This document shows positions 17,382 through 26,434 of a stretch of 64,000 nucleotides of DNA, piece after piece. Both the position numbers and the translations under genes were made by a program. Every line of letters starts with the position of its first letter. Position 1 is the first letter of the stretch. The notes under the pieces are model-generated. The model ran no database searches, was not told the origin of the DNA, and worked only from the letters and a program-made list of their open reading frames with translations. Origin of the DNA: an uncultured Alphaproteobacteria bacterium (GTDB lineage Bacteria; Pseudomonadota; Alphaproteobacteria; Rs-D84); NCBI GenBank assembly GCA_944389535.1, contig CALXMS010000005.1:1-64000 (forward strand), given 5' to 3'.

Positions 17382-18068
17382 ATGAAATTTTTTATAATTT
17401 TGCTTATGCTAACTGGATGTGTCAAAGTCAGCAATGATGACCTTGGACATCAGTATGTGGGCGCAAAATATGTTTTAGACCCTTTGGGAGAAGAAACTTT
17501 ACCTGATACTGACCCATTAATAAGAACTGATGCTTTTGATTGTACTACATTCGTTGAAACAGTGCTGGCGAATGGTGATGTAGGTAAGCTTACCCAAATA
17601 CGATATAAAGATGGAAAAGTAAATTTTTTAAATAGGAACCATTTTATAGAAACCGATTGGCTTTCAAATAACGCTGACATGGTAGAAAACATTAGTAATA
17701 AATTTGCAGAGACAGAACAACGCATAGTTACAATAGATAAACAAAATTGGTTGAAAAAGACGCATAAAATAGATGCTGAATTTCCAAAACAGACTGTTGC
17801 ATTAGATTATATACCATATAATCGGTTGGCTCGTATAGTTACAAAAGAACCGTTAATAGTGTTGTTTATTACTGGAAAATCAGAAAAAAGTGCTAAAATA
17901 GGTACAGACTTGGCTGTTGTGCACATGGGATTGCTGTTGCCGAATGGTACACTAAGACACGCTTCGTCACAATACGAACGCGTGATGGATACGGATTTTT
18001 ATGAATATGTGCTGCAACGTGCAAAAAGCAAAAACAATATAGGAATATCATTGGTGAAAATAAAATGA
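17382..18068 (+). CDS. DUF1460 lipoprotein, N-acetylmuramoyl-alanine amidase-like
   Basis: 228 aa. A short lipoprotein signal (MKFFIILLMLTGC, Cys13) targets it to the periplasmic face. The DUF1460 pattern is clear: YVLDPLGE, DAFDCTTFVETVLA with the likely catalytic Cys54, and FLNRNHFIETDW; VVHMGLLL supplies the likely His. Structures of this family show an NlpC/P60-related cysteine-peptidase fold thought to act on peptidoglycan fragments. It starts 7 bases after the upstream gene and overlaps tsaD by four bases (ATGA). Confidence 0.85.
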   Translation: MKFFIILLMLTGCVKVSNDDLGHQYVGAKYVLDPLGEETLPDTDPLIRTDAFDCTTFVETVLANGDVGKLTQIRYKDGKVNFLNRNHFIETDWLSNNADMVENISNKFAETEQRIVTIDKQNWLKKTHKIDAEFPKQTVALDYIPYNRLARIVTKEPLIVLFITGKSEKSAKIGTDLAVVHMGLLLPNGTLRHASSQYERVMDTDFYEYVLQRAKSKNNIGISLVKIK

Positions 18069-19192
18069 GCGAAGACAATTTAATTCGTATGAATATGGGA
18101 GAACTACACAGTAACCTTCATAAAGAAGAAACGCCTGCTATATTGTGTTTAGGCATAGAATCTTCTTGTGATGAAACTTCGGCGGCCATCGTGGATTCTG
18201 ATCGTAATATTTTATCACATATCATTTATTCTCAAATTCCTGAACATCAAAAATATGGTGGTGTAGTACCAGAATTAGCGGCTCGTGCACATATTTTAGC
18301 AATAGACGACGTTATTAATAAAACATTGGTGGCCGCAGGTAAAAAAATAGAAGATATAGATGTTATCGCTGCGACAGCTGGCCCGGGGTTAATAGGTGGC
18401 GTTTTGATTGGATGGATGGCTGCCACTGGTATTGCCCAATCTACTAGAAAACCTTTGGTCGCAGTAAATCATTTAGAAGGACATGCACTTGTTCCGCGTT
18501 TACACGCTGCGGCGGCAAATGGTACAGACGGAGTAACAAGTGTGTATTTCCCATATTTGTTGATGCTGGCGTCGGGTGGACACTGTCAAATACTTCTTGT
18601 ACGCGGCGTCGGAAAATATGAAATGATCGGTCAAACTTTAGACGACAGCGCCGGAGAAGCTTTTGATAAAGTTGCCAAGATATTGGGGTTGGGCTATCCG
18701 GGCGGTCCAATAGTTGATAAGCGTGCTGTACAAGGAAATTCAAAAACTTTCAATTTTCCCCGCCCATTATGCGATAAACCTGGGTGTGACTTTTCTTTTA
18801 GCGGAATAAAAACAGCGGCAAGAACAATTTTATCTCGTTTTGAACCGCCCTATTCCGATATTTTTATAAACGATTTTTGTGCTTCGTTTCAAGCAGCAGT
18901 TGTGGATTGTATAATAAACCGTTTGGATAACGCTTTTGCTGATCAACGTGTTATAAAGGCGGCACCAAAAATTCTTGTTGTTGCAGGTGGTGTTGCAAAG
19001 AATAGCGCTGTTCGTTCTGCAATGGAAGAATTGGCGCAAAAGCATAATGTAACATTTGCCGCCCCACCAATGAATTTATGTACAGATAACGGCGCAATGA
19101 TTGCATGGGCCGGGATAGAGAACTATAAGCTAGGTCGTGTTGTGAAAGAACCTGTCGCACCGCGTCCTCGTTGGCCATTAACAGAATTATAA
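18065..19192 (+). CDS. tsaD: tRNA threonylcarbamoyltransferase TsaD
   Basis: Transfers threonylcarbamoyl to A37 of ANN-reading tRNAs (t6A), with TsaB, TsaE and TsaC. 375 aa; the N-terminus is about 25 residues longer than usual, the conserved part beginning at LCLGIESSCDETSAAIV. The metal site HLEGH is at 136-140; GGHCQILLV, DDSAGEAFDKVAKILGLGYPGG and the ASKHA ATP-site motif VVAGGVAKN follow. It overlaps the amidase-like gene by ATGA. A start further in, at one of the internal Met codons, is possible. The partner tsaB lies at 46980. Confidence 0.97.
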   Translation: MSEDNLIRMNMGELHSNLHKEETPAILCLGIESSCDETSAAIVDSDRNILSHIIYSQIPEHQKYGGVVPELAARAHILAIDDVINKTLVAAGKKIEDIDVIAATAGPGLIGGVLIGWMAATGIAQSTRKPLVAVNHLEGHALVPRLHAAAANGTDGVTSVYFPYLLMLASGGHCQILLVRGVGKYEMIGQTLDDSAGEAFDKVAKILGLGYPGGPIVDKRAVQGNSKTFNFPRPLCDKPGCDFSFSGIKTAARTILSRFEPPYSDIFINDFCASFQAAVVDCIINRLDNAFADQRVIKAAPKILVVAGGVAKNSAVRSAMEELAQKHNVTFAAPPMNLCTDNGAMIAWAGIENYKLGRVVKEPVAPRPRWPLTEL

Positions 19193-19211
19193 AAAACGAG
19201 AAACACCATAT

Positions 19212-19760
19212 ATGGTCAAAAAGAAAATATCTTATGATGCCGCAACACAAAAACTTGTAAAACAAGTTAAGGAATCTTATTTGCCGGCAGATTTTTCAAC
19301 TAAATATGATCTTGGCGAAATGGTTATACGTTTTAGAGAGGCTTTTAAAATACCAGAATTACGTAAAAAAGTTTTAACCCAGAACAACGAAAGCGAGCGA
19401 TTGAAATACGAAAGGTTTTCGGCGGGTTTTTGCGGTATCGCAAGTTATACATGGAATCATTTATTTAGAATGCCAGATAAGTCTGAAATATGGTTATTAA
19501 AACAATATACAAATAACACACAAATATATGGTTTACCAAATCATGTATGGCTGGAAAATAAATATGATGGGTCTATTTTGGATCTTTCTTTTGATCAATC
19601 CATAGATAAAGAACGGTACTTTGTTGAGATACCATATTATCTGGGGGATTACGTAAGCAGTGATTTTAATTTCCGACGTGCGTTTGTCTTCTCTAAATAT
19701 ATCAATGTTGACTTGGAAGACATCGTATTTATAAATATGTTAATGAATCAAAAACATTAA
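19212..19760 (+). CDS. Unknown protein with Cys-His-Asp pattern (paralogue 1)
   Basis: 182 aa, no signal peptide. It aligns with the next gene over most of its length: SYDAATQKL, a helical LGEMVIRFREAFK, then GFCGIASY (Cys74), NHVWLENKYDGSILDLSFDQ (His111, Asp124). The order Cys, His, Asp with a fixed His-Asp distance in both paralogues resembles the transglutaminase/papain-type catalytic triad. No named family recognised; enzymatic activity is inference. It follows tsaD by 19 bases with only a weak ribosome binding site. Confidence 0.75.
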   Translation: MVKKKISYDAATQKLVKQVKESYLPADFSTKYDLGEMVIRFREAFKIPELRKKVLTQNNESERLKYERFSAGFCGIASYTWNHLFRMPDKSEIWLLKQYTNNTQIYGLPNHVWLENKYDGSILDLSFDQSIDKERYFVEIPYYLGDYVSSDFNFRRAFVFSKYINVDLEDIVFINMLMNQKH

Positions 19761-19790
19761 TTTATCCGCCTTGTTTTTATATTATAAAGA

Positions 19791-19819
19791 TTGCAAAAGT
19801 CAGTATTTTTTGCTATAAT
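19791..19819 (+). promoter_or_regulatory. Promoter abutting the start of the second paralogue
   Basis: TTGCAA (19791-19796), 17-base spacer, TGC-TATAAT (19814-19819, extended -10). The ATG at 19826 lies exactly where transcription should begin, and no Shine-Dalgarno is present: predicted leaderless mRNA. Confidence 0.8.
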
Positions 19820-19825
19820 TCATGC

Positions 19826-20281
19826 ATGTCAAACAAACTAAAATCTTACGACGAAGCAACACAAAAATTGATGCTATTAGCGATGGATTATGACGTGCCT
19901 AAGATCGGGGAATTTAGTCTGGAAGAAATGGTATATTTATTGCGCGAATCTTTTAAATATAAATTAACTTATAAGAAAGTTTTTGATGAAACATTAGAAC
20001 AAAATTGTGATCCTGCGACAGGTTTTTGTTTGGTCAGCAGTTATTATATATATGAAAAGACGGGTGCAGATAAAATTTGGACTTTAATGAAATCTCCAAT
20101 TCACTGGTGGCTGCAGCATAAGCAATATAGTGGACCTTTTGATATAACATATACACAATTTAACGAACCGTTTCCTTATTATACCGGCAAACCGGAAACT
20201 AAAATTTATACAGATGAGGAATTTACAAAAATACTTCGTGAAAAAGCGTATATACTTGGTAAACAGGCGGGATTAGAATAA
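19826..20281 (+). CDS. Unknown protein with Cys-His-Asp pattern (paralogue 2)
   Basis: 151 aa, paralogue of the gene at 19212: SYDEATQKL, SLEEMVYLLRESFK, GFCLVSSYYIYEKTG (Cys68), KIWTLMK, HWWLQHKQYSGPFDITYTQF (His93, Asp106). The Cys-His distance is 25 here and 37 in paralogue 1, while the His-Asp distance is 13 in both, so the three residues look like the conserved functional core. It has its own promoter directly at the ATG and is followed after two bases by xseA. Function unknown. Confidence 0.75.
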   Translation: MSNKLKSYDEATQKLMLLAMDYDVPKIGEFSLEEMVYLLRESFKYKLTYKKVFDETLEQNCDPATGFCLVSSYYIYEKTGADKIWTLMKSPIHWWLQHKQYSGPFDITYTQFNEPFPYYTGKPETKIYTDEEFTKILREKAYILGKQAGLE

Positions 20282-20283
20282 TT

Positions 20284-21525
20284 ATGATTATGGAGAAACC
20301 AGCACCATTTGTGCAACCTGATATGATATTTAGCGTTTCTGACGCGTCTGCTTTATTAAAAAATGTTGTTGAGACCGCTTTCCCCAGACTACGAATTCGC
20401 GGAGAATTATCTCAGATTACGCGTGCAACTTCGGGTCATATGTATATGACGATAAAAGATGCTGGTGCGGCGATTTCTGTAATAATCTGGCGGGGAACGT
20501 CAATACCATTTAAGTTAGAAGATGGCCTAGAGGTTATAATAACAGGACGCTTTACGACATATCCGGCTCGCAGCAACTATCAGATAGTTGTCAGCGAAAT
20601 TGAGATGGCCGGGATTGGCGCAATTCTTAAAATGCTTGAAGAACGTAAGCAAAAGTTAGCCGCAGAAGGTTTGTTCGATCAGAATAAGAAAAAACCGATT
20701 CCAAAATTTCCTACGCGTATAGGAATAGTAACAAGTCCAACAGGTGCGGCGTTTCAAGATATACAAAATCGCTTACGGGAACGACTGCCAGTAGAAGTTG
20801 TTTTATATCCTGCGACTGTTCAAGGTGCGACTGCTGCAGCTGAAGTTGCGGCGGGCATAGAATATTTTAATAAAGCAAAAAACGTAGACGTCATAATAGT
20901 CGCACGTGGTGGCGGTGCATTAGAAGATCTGCTGCCTTTTTCAGAAGAAATCGTGGTTCGTGCGGCCGCCGCAAGTAAAATACCTTTAATATCTGGTGTC
21001 GGTCATGAACCAGATTGGATGTTGATTGATTATGCTGCCGATGTTCGTGCACCTACTCCTACTGGTGCAGCAGAAATGGTGGTTCCAACCAAACTGGCTT
21101 TGTTACAAGAAATAGATAACTTGTGGTATAAGTTATCAAATACATTTACTACACGTTTAGCTAATGCAAAGTCTCGCGTTGCTGATGTTAATCTTAAATG
21201 TCCTAAACAATTGATTATGGAGCAACAGCAAAAAATTGATGATTTATCGCGTACCATGAATATTATAATAAATAATAAAATAGACCTAGCAAGACAGCGT
21301 ATAAACGCATTATCTTCTTTTCCAAATATATTACAAAATAAGATGTCCGCATTATCTCAGGCCATCAGTCATTTAGGACAAATGCTTTGTTCATTAAGTT
21401 ATAAAAGTGTTTTACAACGTGGTTACGCAATCGTTCGCGATAAAAACAACGAAATAATAAGTCGGGCAGACGAAAAGAAAATACCTGCCAGTATAGAGTT
21501 TGATGACGGAATTATAAAAATTTAG
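20284..21525 (+). CDS. xseA: Exodeoxyribonuclease VII large subunit
   Basis: Degrades single-stranded DNA in both directions together with XseB. 413 aa: an N-terminal OB fold (FSVSDASALLKNVVETAFP, RIRGELSQ, GHMYMTIKD), then the catalytic domain (PTRIGIVTSPTGAAFQDI, VIIVARGGGALEDLLPFSEE, ISGVGHEPDWMLIDYAADVRAPTPTGAAE), and a coiled-coil C-terminus ending in the conserved VLQRGYAIVRD. The ATG at 20284 or 20290 can serve as start; neither has a clear ribosome binding site, so coupling with the preceding gene is likely. xseB is not in the window. Confidence 0.97.
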   Translation: MIMEKPAPFVQPDMIFSVSDASALLKNVVETAFPRLRIRGELSQITRATSGHMYMTIKDAGAAISVIIWRGTSIPFKLEDGLEVIITGRFTTYPARSNYQIVVSEIEMAGIGAILKMLEERKQKLAAEGLFDQNKKKPIPKFPTRIGIVTSPTGAAFQDIQNRLRERLPVEVVLYPATVQGATAAAEVAAGIEYFNKAKNVDVIIVARGGGALEDLLPFSEEIVVRAAAASKIPLISGVGHEPDWMLIDYAADVRAPTPTGAAEMVVPTKLALLQEIDNLWYKLSNTFTTRLANAKSRVADVNLKCPKQLIMEQQQKIDDLSRTMNIIINNKIDLARQRINALSSFPNILQNKMSALSQAISHLGQMLCSLSYKSVLQRGYAIVRDKNNEIISRADEKKIPASIEFDDGIIKI

Positions 21526-21535
21526 TATATGTTTT

Positions 21536-23188
21536 TTATTGTTTAATCAATGTTTTTGCTGTTGCTAGTGATTCCGGTGTTATTTTGGCGCCGCTTATAA
21601 TTCTTGCTATTTCATTGATTTTTTCATCGCTATTTAATTCGATTACAGTCGTAATCGTAGTATCTTGGTCCGAATGTTTCAATATTTTAAAATGTTTGTC
21701 GGCGTAACCAGCCACCTGTGCAGAATGTGTTATTACCAAAGTTTGTGAACTTTCAGATAAACGATTTAAACGTTGACCAACAGCACTTGCCGTTGCACCA
21801 CTTATCCCCGTGTCTATTTCATCAAAAACAAAAGTATGTGCATCACCACCATCAGCCAGAACAACGCGTAAAGCCAACATAAATCTAGCTAATTCGCCAC
21901 CGGACGCGGCTTTGTTTAGCGGCGCAAAAGGAGTACCAGGATTAGTTTTTACGGCAAATATTACATCATCATACCCCAAACAAGAAGGTTTTGCCGGTGT
22001 TATATCCACAATAAAATCTGCGTTACCAAGTTTTAAGTCCGGTAATTCAACCATTATTTCTTTACGCAATTGCTCGGCAGCACGTTTACGTACACTTGTG
22101 AGCTCTTTGGCAAATTTATCAAATGTTATTTTTTTCTGTTGTAAATCTGCCTTTGCATTTTTTAGTTCTTCATCAGAATTCTCAATAACGTTTAATTGTT
22201 CTTTCATTTGCCTTAATTTTTCTGGTAACTCGTCTGCAGTTACCCTATGTTTACGCGCGGCAGCACGTATAGCAAATAGTCTTTCTTCTATTTCGTCTAT
22301 ATTACACGTTTCTATATCAGCTGGTTTTATATTGTCAGAAACCGTTGATATAATTTGTGCAGCTTTATATAAGGCATCTATTTGTTCTGCATATGGATTA
22401 GGGTCCGTTTTTATGCGTTCTAATATATGCGCAACATTAAATATTTGGGTTTCTAATGATTCTCCATGCGAATTTAAAGCATTATTTGCATCAGATAATA
22501 TAGCGGCGTCTTTCTCTGCGCTCATAATAGCGGAACGTTTTGCTGCTAATTCGGCCTCTTCGCCTATTTGTACGTTCAAAGACTCAAGTTCTTTTACATT
22601 ATATTCTAAGAATTCTCTTTCTGCCGCCGATTTATTGACAGTCTGCTCTAGCTCCGCCAATCGCAATTCAGCCTTATGATACAAATTGTAATTAGTATTA
22701 ACTGCATTAAGTAATGTACTGTACTCTTTGTTGATTTTTTGCCCGAACAAATCCAGCGCTGCCCTATGTGTTGCAGGATTAAGTAACGTATGATTTGCAA
22801 ACTGACCGTGTATTTCCACCAGGATATCACCAATTTGCTTTAAGGTTTTTATTGATACAGGGATATCATTTACCCACGCACGACTTTTCCCGTCACTTGA
22901 AAGAATTCTACGCAATATTATTCCATCATCGTGATCAATTCCATTTTCGTCTAATACACACTTTAATTCCGTGGCAACGGTGTCAAATTCTGCAATTACT
23001 GATGCGACATCACAACCATGTCTTATCAATCCTATATCAGATCGTGCGCCTAATGCCAAAGCTAGTGCATCTAACAAAATACTTTTTCCGGCCCCAGTTT
23101 CACCAGTAAGTATATTTAAACCTTTACCGAACTCAAGATTCAGCTTTTCAATCAAAACAATATTAGAAATATATAAACGTGTAAGCAT
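21536..23188 (-). CDS. recN: DNA repair protein RecN
   Basis: SMC-like ATPase in double-strand break repair. I start it at ATG 23188 (MLTRLYISNIVLIEKLNLEFG), 550 aa, the family start; the longer frame from 23224 would begin inside the promoter. Walker A is GETGAGKS (29-36); two long coiled-coil arms fill the middle; the C-terminal half has the ABC signature ASGGELARFMLALRV and Walker B FVFDEIDTGISG, then VITHSAQVA. No Shine-Dalgarno; the promoter ends 6 bases before the ATG. Convergent with xseA. Confidence 0.97.
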   Translation of the reverse strand: MLTRLYISNIVLIEKLNLEFGKGLNILTGETGAGKSILLDALALALGARSDIGLIRHGCDVASVIAEFDTVATELKCVLDENGIDHDDGIILRRILSSDGKSRAWVNDIPVSIKTLKQIGDILVEIHGQFANHTLLNPATHRAALDLFGQKINKEYSTLLNAVNTNYNLYHKAELRLAELEQTVNKSAAEREFLEYNVKELESLNVQIGEEAELAAKRSAIMSAEKDAAILSDANNALNSHGESLETQIFNVAHILERIKTDPNPYAEQIDALYKAAQIISTVSDNIKPADIETCNIDEIEERLFAIRAAARKHRVTADELPEKLRQMKEQLNVIENSDEELKNAKADLQQKKITFDKFAKELTSVRKRAAEQLRKEIMVELPDLKLGNADFIVDITPAKPSCLGYDDVIFAVKTNPGTPFAPLNKAASGGELARFMLALRVVLADGGDAHTFVFDEIDTGISGATASAVGQRLNRLSESSQTLVITHSAQVAGYADKHFKILKHSDQDTTITTVIELNSDEKINEIARIISGAKITPESLATAKTLIKQ

Positions 23189-23194
23189 ATGAAG

Positions 23195-23224
23195 ATTATA
23201 GTCGTATAATATAGAATATTTCAA
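23195..23224 (-). promoter_or_regulatory. Promoter abutting the recN start codon
   Basis: On the minus strand TTGAAA (23224-23219), 18-base spacer, TATAAT (23200-23195), then six bases and the ATG at 23188. The mRNA should be leaderless or nearly so. Confidence 0.8.
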
Positions 23225-23235
23225 GGCATTTAATT

Positions 23236-23670
23236 CTATACCTTTTCTAATGAAAAATCGTTAAGCCAAAGAATAAAAGCTTGGATATCATATTGCGGAT
23301 AAATGCCCCTTAAAAGTTCGACATATTCATTAATTTGCTGTATGTAATCTTCATGATAAGTAGATTTATCTATATCTGTTTTATAGTCTAAAATATATAC
23401 TAATTTGTTTTCGTGATCTATAACTAAACGATCTATGCGGCGACTTACAAAGCGACCGTTTATATATCCAGCGACAGGAATTTCTGTTTCAGAATTTTTA
23501 CCGAAAAACTTCACTAATTCCGGATGTTTTTCTATTTCTTTATATAACGGATCATCTGTGTTTAAACCAGCCGTTATGTTTTTTAGTTTAGCATGCGTAA
23601 CACGTCCTGTTTCCGTTGCATGTTCTTGCTGTATTATTCTTGATATAACATCACGTAATTTATTCGACAT
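23236..23670 (-). CDS. addA: AddA nuclease domain as a separate polypeptide
   Basis: 144 aa. It carries the PD-(D/E)xK nuclease core normally found at the C-terminus of AddA: GYINGRFVSRRIDRLVI (Asp80) and VYILDYKTD (Asp95, Lys97), followed by the helix IQQINEYVELL. The ATG lies inside the last codons of the helicase gene, overlapping by 11 bases in another frame, and has its own AGGA site. It thus looks like a coupled split gene and not a dead frameshift, though a frameshift in a once continuous addA, or a sequencing error, would look similar. It would act with the helicase in resecting double-strand ends. Confidence 0.8.
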   Translation of the reverse strand: MSNKLRDVISRIIQQEHATETGRVTHAKLKNITAGLNTDDPLYKEIEKHPELVKFFGKNSETEIPVAGYINGRFVSRRIDRLVIDHENKLVYILDYKTDIDKSTYHEDYIQQINEYVELLRGIYPQYDIQAFILWLNDFSLEKV

Positions 23671-26317
23671 TATCTATCCTAATTTTTTCATCTGTTACAG
23701 TTGCTTTATCATCATTTGATAATATCCGCCATAATTGTTTGTGCCAAGACAGCTCCTGTGCAGGTTTGTTTTTAGGCGCAAAACCATAAACATATAAACG
23801 TTTAATAGCGCGTGTCATCGCAACATACAATAAACGATAGTATTCGGCTATTCTTATTCTATTTAAGGCCTGTTCTGCCACGTCTCTAAATTGGCTGTTA
23901 TCTGTTTTTGGTGCCCATAACCAAGGTTTTGGATAATTCGTATCTTGCTGTTTTAACGAATATGGAAAAATTTCTGGTGTAATAGGAAAAATTGTTTCTT
24001 TCTTAGGCATTCTAACAGTGTCTATCAAAAATATAACATGCGCTTCTAATCCCTTACTACTATGTGCGGTAACAATTCTTACCCCGGCTGTACTATCCAT
24101 GTCACGCTTAATAACGCTTCCACCGTTTATAAACCATTTTATAAAATGAAACATCGTACCGCTTTGCGTTCTTTCATAAGATAAACATATAGTTAAAAAT
24201 TCTTCTAATGGATCTATGACTTGATTACCTAATGCAGCAATCATACTTTGACGAACCCCATTTGAATTCAAAACATTTGTAAAGAAAGAATATGGTCCCA
24301 TAGTATTGTTCCACAATATTACATGGTTCAGTCTTTCATGAATATCGGGAAAAAGATTTTTCAACACATTAAATACAGATATTCTTGTGGCGTCACAAGA
24401 CTCTTTTTTGCCGCGTTTATTTGCATCATTTTTTATTTTACAAATATTAAAAATATCTTGTTCTTTCAATCTAAAAACAGGACTTTTTAATACACAACAT
24501 AAACTATAATCGTCATCAGGATTTATACAAAATCTAACAAGGTTTAACAGGTCTCGTATTGCTGGGAATTCTGGAAGAACAATTCTATCACTTCCTGCCA
24601 CCGGTACATTGCGTCGTTTTAGTTCTTTTACAAGAACGGGTATCATAGGTTCCCTGTTTTGAACAAGCACCATTATATCGTCTGCTTTAAACGTTCCTTC
24701 CTTTAAAACGCTTTCTATCTTGTCTGCAATCATTGATATGTATTTATATATATCCAAGTCATCTTCTTGACAGTCGAATAACTTATATATTTCTACAAAC
24801 GCGTTTTTGTCAGAATGCACCCATTTATGGTTATTATTAATAAAACCTGTTTTTGTTTTTACTTCATCGTCGTTAAAAACTGTGTCAACCGTGTATAAGA
24901 TTGGCGGCATAGAACGAAAGCTTTGTACCAAAGGAATTTCCTGAATATCCCGTATATTATTTTTTATTTGTTTAGAAATTTCTTTGCGACTAAACTCAAA
25001 AACCCTGGGATCTGCTCCCTGAAAACCGTAAATAGACTGTTTGGTATCACCAACAACAAACAAAGAACGAGGATTTTGTCCCAGGTCACCTTCTGTAAAA
25101 AAATCTCCTGATAACAATCTTAATATTTCCCATTGTTCTGGAGTTGTATCTTGTGCTTCATCAACTAATATATGAGTTAATTTTACATTCAGTTGTGACA
25201 AAACCCACCCCATAACTGACGGAGAAGAAAATAATTGGCGTGTATATAAAACCATATCTTCAAAATCTAAAACATTTTGCTGTCGTTTTATTTCTGCATA
25301 TTTTTGTGCAAATGCCGCGGACAAATCAAAAATCGCCAACGTGTCCATAAAAACTTGTTCTGATATTTTGTATTGATTAACCGCATAAACTCTGTTTTGT
25401 TCATCAAGCAAAAAATCTTTTTTAGACACGTTTTTATTTGGCATACCATTTTGATACAAATACGCTTCTTTATATTTTTCAAAATCAATCGTTTTATCAA
25501 TGTATTGTTGTGTATATTTTACAATATTTATTAAGTATTGTGCCGGCTTTTTTGACATATTTATGTCTTTTTGGGTTTCGTATATGATTTTTTTAAGTGT
25601 TTCATCCGAAACTTCCAATTGAATCGGCTTGTCTAATCCCAAAAATTTTCTAGTTGTATCAACAAAATATTTCCGATAGTTGTTAAGATTTTTAACTTGG
25701 AAAAAATCTTTATAACGATCACTTAAAACAGACAACAATGCATTTATTTTGCTTTCGTCGATTCTGCCGACGATATACGAAAAAGCTTCGCTTACCTGAG
25801 GGTTGTTTGATGAATTTATAAGTCGTGAAAAAGCCTCTTGCAATAAAATTCTTTGCGTATCGTCCGACACAATAGACCAAGATGGTGAAATACCGGCTTC
25901 TATTGGAAAGCGTCTTAATATTTCTTCACAGAAACCGTGTATTGTTTTAATTTTAAGTAATTCAGGATCATCTATATATTTAAAAAACACCGTTCTTGCA
26001 TGGGATATATCGGCCTCAGTAGCTGTTTTATTAAAAGATATACCATCTAACAATTCTTTTAATTCATCATCTGACGCAACGGCCCATTTTTGTAATTCTT
26101 TTAAAATTCTGTTGCGCATTTCCCCGGCTGCGGCTTTCGTATAAGTTAGACATAATATTCCGCAATCATCTATATCTTCACTTCTAAACAATATTCTTAG
26201 CAATCTCTGGACCAAAACGCTTGTTTTGCCCGTGCCTGCGTTTGCCTGTACCCATACATTTTTTGCCGGATTGGCCGCCAGATCTTGTTCCTGTGAAAGC
26301 TTGATTTTTTTAACCAT
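23660..26317 (-). CDS. addA: AddA-type DNA helicase subunit
   Basis: 885 aa, superfamily 1A helicase of the alphaproteobacterial AddA branch. Walker A NAGTGKT (26-32), CLTYTKAAAGEMRNRI (Ia), ILVDEAQDTTPEQWEIL (II), VGDTKQSIYGFQGADPRVF (III/IV), VRIVTAHSSKGLEAHVIFL (V) and LLYVAMTRAIKRLYVYG (VI). The usual AddA is about 1100-1200 aa and ends in a nuclease domain; here that part is the next gene. A Shine-Dalgarno (AAGGG) precedes the ATG. The partner addB, often adjacent, is not in the window. Confidence 0.93.
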   Translation of the reverse strand: MVKKIKLSQEQDLAANPAKNVWVQANAGTGKTSVLVQRLLRILFRSEDIDDCGILCLTYTKAAAGEMRNRILKELQKWAVASDDELKELLDGISFNKTATEADISHARTVFFKYIDDPELLKIKTIHGFCEEILRRFPIEAGISPSWSIVSDDTQRILLQEAFSRLINSSNNPQVSEAFSYIVGRIDESKINALLSVLSDRYKDFFQVKNLNNYRKYFVDTTRKFLGLDKPIQLEVSDETLKKIIYETQKDINMSKKPAQYLINIVKYTQQYIDKTIDFEKYKEAYLYQNGMPNKNVSKKDFLLDEQNRVYAVNQYKISEQVFMDTLAIFDLSAAFAQKYAEIKRQQNVLDFEDMVLYTRQLFSSPSVMGWVLSQLNVKLTHILVDEAQDTTPEQWEILRLLSGDFFTEGDLGQNPRSLFVVGDTKQSIYGFQGADPRVFEFSRKEISKQIKNNIRDIQEIPLVQSFRSMPPILYTVDTVFNDDEVKTKTGFINNNHKWVHSDKNAFVEIYKLFDCQEDDLDIYKYISMIADKIESVLKEGTFKADDIMVLVQNREPMIPVLVKELKRRNVPVAGSDRIVLPEFPAIRDLLNLVRFCINPDDDYSLCCVLKSPVFRLKEQDIFNICKIKNDANKRGKKESCDATRISVFNVLKNLFPDIHERLNHVILWNNTMGPYSFFTNVLNSNGVRQSMIAALGNQVIDPLEEFLTICLSYERTQSGTMFHFIKWFINGGSVIKRDMDSTAGVRIVTAHSSKGLEAHVIFLIDTVRMPKKETIFPITPEIFPYSLKQQDTNYPKPWLWAPKTDNSQFRDVAEQALNRIRIAEYYRLLYVAMTRAIKRLYVYGFAPKNKPAQELSWHKQLWRILSNDDKATVTDEKIRIDNVE

Positions 26318-26434
26318 TATGCCCTTGCTTTATTTTTTGGATTTTAGTATAAATTTCATAGAACTGCAAGAATATATAGAATTCTGCTTACATAACCATT
26401 ATTGTTGTAGATATTTTAACTACGGGGGGGATTT

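Noticed and set aside
21810-22679. 289-aa plus-strand frame
   Set aside because: Antisense to recN, Ser/Ala-rich shadow without family features.
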